Source: JAEUPI01 sp036520715
Lineage (GTDB): Bacteria; Pseudomonadota; Gammaproteobacteria; Burkholderiales; Burkholderiaceae_C
DNA length: 17,129 bases
Assembly (NCBI GenBank): GCA_036520715.1
Contig: DATDJF010000376.1
Location: forward strand, 1 to 17,129
Direction of reading: 5' to 3'
The notes beneath the pieces are model-generated. The model did no database searches. It had not been told where the DNA came from and saw only the letters and a program-made list of their open reading frames with translations. Within the stretch, counting starts at the first letter, position 1, and every line of letters starts with the position of its first letter. Below, piece by piece: positions 15,818 to 17,129 of the stretch. Position numbers and translations under genes: made by a program.

Positions 15818-16098
15818 TTGCGGGGGGCCACAGGCGCGGCGGGCTGGAAGCTCGTGCGAGCCAGCTCCTCGAGCACCGGGCCGCGATCGGTGTCGACGCG
15901 CCCGGCCATCACATCGTCGAATGCCTTGCGGCCGATCGCGTCGGGTTGGGTGACATCGCGCGCCTGGCTGTCGGCCGACTCGTCGTGCTCGTGCGGCAGC
16001 CGCGGCTCCGCGGCCTGATCGCGCGCCACCGTCACCTGCTCGGGCTGGCGGCGCTTGCTGGATGCGGCCGCGGCTCGACCAGCCGGCGCGCGGCTCAT
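15799..16098 (-). CDS. Small charged hypothetical protein
   Basis: A 99-residue soluble protein of unknown function. The N-terminus is alanine- and basic-residue-rich (MSRAPAGRAAAASSKRRQPE) and the middle is charged. The most structured-looking part is DVTQPDAIGRKAFDDVMAGR followed by VDTDRGPVLEELAR, about residues 55-88; the end is very basic (RKRPRRR). There is no membrane helix or signal peptide. The ATG at 16098 overlaps the stop of the upstream 73-residue gene as ATGA, a strong argument for this start and for translational coupling. It is the last gene of the apparent AsmA-led transcription unit and converges on the AI-2E remnant. Confidence 0.65.
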   Translation of the reverse strand: MSRAPAGRAAAASSKRRQPEQVTVARDQAAEPRLPHEHDESADSQARDVTQPDAIGRKAFDDVMAGRVDTDRGPVLEELARTSFQPAAPVAPRKRPRRR

Positions 16099-16316
16099 GG
16101 CGCAGGCTTGTCGGGCATCTGGTTCTGGCCGCCCTCGTCTTCCCACACCTGCAGCTTCTCGGGCTTCGTGTTCGGGCGGTCGGCGATGCGCTTGTGGTGA
16201 CTTTCGCGCAGGCATCGCCAGCTCGTGCTCAACAGCGCTCCGAGGGCGACGAGCATCGTCAGGCGGGCCAGCGGCTTCGACGCTGCGGCGCCGTGGTGGG
16301 CAACGGTGGGATGCAT
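16095..16316 (-). CDS. Small membrane-anchored hypothetical protein
   Basis: A 73-residue protein. A single hydrophobic helix (about 16-33, LARLTMLVALGALLSTSW) is followed by a polar, charged C-terminal part (RCLRESHHKRIADRPNTKPE) and the distinctive ending LQVWEDEGGQNQMPDKPAP. The helix could be a signal anchor. Start ATG 16316 has only a weak Shine-Dalgarno, and a later internal start at the helix is possible. It lies 76 bases after the AsmA-like gene and overlaps the next gene by ATGA. I recognise no named family. Confidence 0.65.
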   Translation of the reverse strand: MHPTVAHHGAAASKPLARLTMLVALGALLSTSWRCLRESHHKRIADRPNTKPEKLQVWEDEGGQNQMPDKPAP

Positions 16317-16392
16317 GGCAGTGTGTCCAGTGAGAGGTGGTGGACTCCAGGCAGCAAACGCCGTACCCGAAACTGCCGTTGGGGCGCGGCGC

Positions 16393-17129
16393 CTACGGTC
16401 TGCGCTCACCGCGCACGGCCGCGCTGCGCGATGCAGCGGAGGCCGCCGGCTTGGCAGCAGCGTCGGCGCCATTGCCGGGCGCCGCACACGGGTCGCCAGC
16501 CTCTCTGTCGCCAAGATCGATCAACGGGATCAGCGCAGCCAGCGGGCCGACGAGGGCACCGAGCGCCACCGCCCCGGCCGCGCGCGCTGCCAGGCGGCTG
16601 GGCTCGATGCTCACCTGCGGCGAGCCCAGCGTGCCGCGCACGATGACCGGCGAGCGCAGCGAGGCCAGTGAGACGTCCTTCGGTCGCGCCCGCGCGACGA
16701 GCGAGAGCTGCTCGCTGCGCAAGTCGAGCTGGCCGGCCACGCGGATGGTGGTGTCGGGGTTGTCGAGCACGCCGCGCGTCAGCCGCATCACGCCGTTGTG
16801 AGTTGCGAAGTCCAGGCGCGCGCAGCGCAGCGGCAGCACGTCGTCACCCTTGACCACGACACCGAGCGCCTCGGCGAGGTCGATGCCCATGGCCTCGGTC
16901 ACCAGGTGCGACATCGTGCCGTCGTGCAGCAGCACGGTGATCGGCCCCTCCAGCGTGGACAGGATCTCGGCGGTCGAGCGGCCGGTGCCCGTGACATCGA
17001 CGCTGGCCTCGAGCTTGCCGGTGAGATACGCCTGTACCGTCTGCTCGGCGCCGCGCTCGGCGGCGCGGCGCGTGGTGTTGCGCTGCTGGCGCAGCGCCGG
17101 CGCATCGTTGGCCGCCGGCGCCTGGCGCT
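16393..17129 (-). CDS. AsmA-family protein, C-terminal part (start off the right edge)
   Basis: The last 245 residues of a larger protein. The visible pattern is that of AsmA-like C-terminal domains: YLTGKLEASVDVTGTGRST, AEILSTLEGPITVLLHDGTM, SHLVTEAMGIDLAEALG, then KGDDVLPLRCARLDF, a repeated beta-type section (NGVMRLTRGVLDNPDTTIRV, GQLDLRSEQLSLVARARPKD, VIVRGTLGSPQVSIEPSRLA) and a final alanine-rich hydrophobic segment (ALGALVGPLAALIPLIDLG). The last 30 or so residues are low-complexity alanine-rich. AsmA-like proteins are large, inner-membrane-anchored, periplasm-spanning proteins now linked to phospholipid transport and outer-membrane homeostasis. The N-terminal anchor lies beyond the window. 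The gene heads a minus-strand run with two small coupled genes. Confidence 0.88.
   Translation of the reverse strand, partial: RQAPAANDAPALRQQRNTTRRAAERGAEQTVQAYLTGKLEASVDVTGTGRSTAEILSTLEGPITVLLHDGTMSHLVTEAMGIDLAEALGVVVKGDDVLPLRCARLDFATHNGVMRLTRGVLDNPDTTIRVAGQLDLRSEQLSLVARARPKDVSLASLRSPVIVRGTLGSPQVSIEPSRLAARAAGAVALGALVGPLAALIPLIDLGDREAGDPCAAPGNGADAAAKPAASAASRSAAVRGERRP

Overview
This is a GC-rich, gene-dense stretch of bacterial chromosome. Third codon positions are almost always G or C in every convincing gene. The gene set (phaR, rimO, class II fumC, a bifunctional phosphomannomutase/phosphoglucomutase, an AsmA-type protein and hemerythrin/GlsB stress genes) best fits a beta-proteobacterium of the order Burkholderiales, perhaps near Rubrivivax, Leptothrix or Methylibium. 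That placement is inference from gene content and protein style, because there is no rRNA in the window. I saw no tRNA, insertion sequence, prophage or CRISPR array.

Layout. Bases 1-981 (-) hold most of a phosphomannomutase/phosphoglucomutase gene that runs off the left edge. Divergent from it is a plus-strand alkylation-repair run (1151-4016): an Ada N-domain/AraC/AlkA fusion, then an Ogt-type methyltransferase, then an EamA/DMT-family transporter, joined by ATGA and GTGA stop/start overlaps. A minus-strand block follows (7246 down to 4021): phaR, rimO and a cystathionine beta-lyase. fumC (7405-8793, +) diverges from phaR and converges on a gene for a small C-terminally anchored membrane protein (8803-9090, -). 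Bases 9389-10795 (+) encode a complete NtrC-type sigma-54 response regulator with no adjacent kinase. Next is a threonine-rich exported protein (10947-11345, +), which a strong bidirectional hairpin terminator separates from a convergent lipoprotein of the sorbosone/glucose dehydrogenase beta-propeller family (11445-12767, -). Divergent from the lipoprotein is an AI-2E (PerM) family membrane protein (12868-13998, +).

The right end looks like a stress and cell-envelope neighbourhood. It holds a possible 89-residue basic protein (14157-14426, +), a hemerythrin-like HHE protein (14532-15116, +), a GlsB/YeaQ small membrane protein (15181-15450, -) and a 5'-truncated remnant of a second AI-2E family gene (15542-15783, +). 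It ends with a minus-strand run of an AsmA-like protein (partial, off the right edge) and two small uncharacterised genes that overlap by ATGA.

Most of the window is ordinary core genome. I do not see a clearly new multi-gene system. The points most worth a second look are the rearranged adaptive-response module, the orphan sigma-54 regulator with a GSFTGA loop beside a threonine-rich exported protein, the AI-2E remnant, and the small-gene pair behind the AsmA gene.
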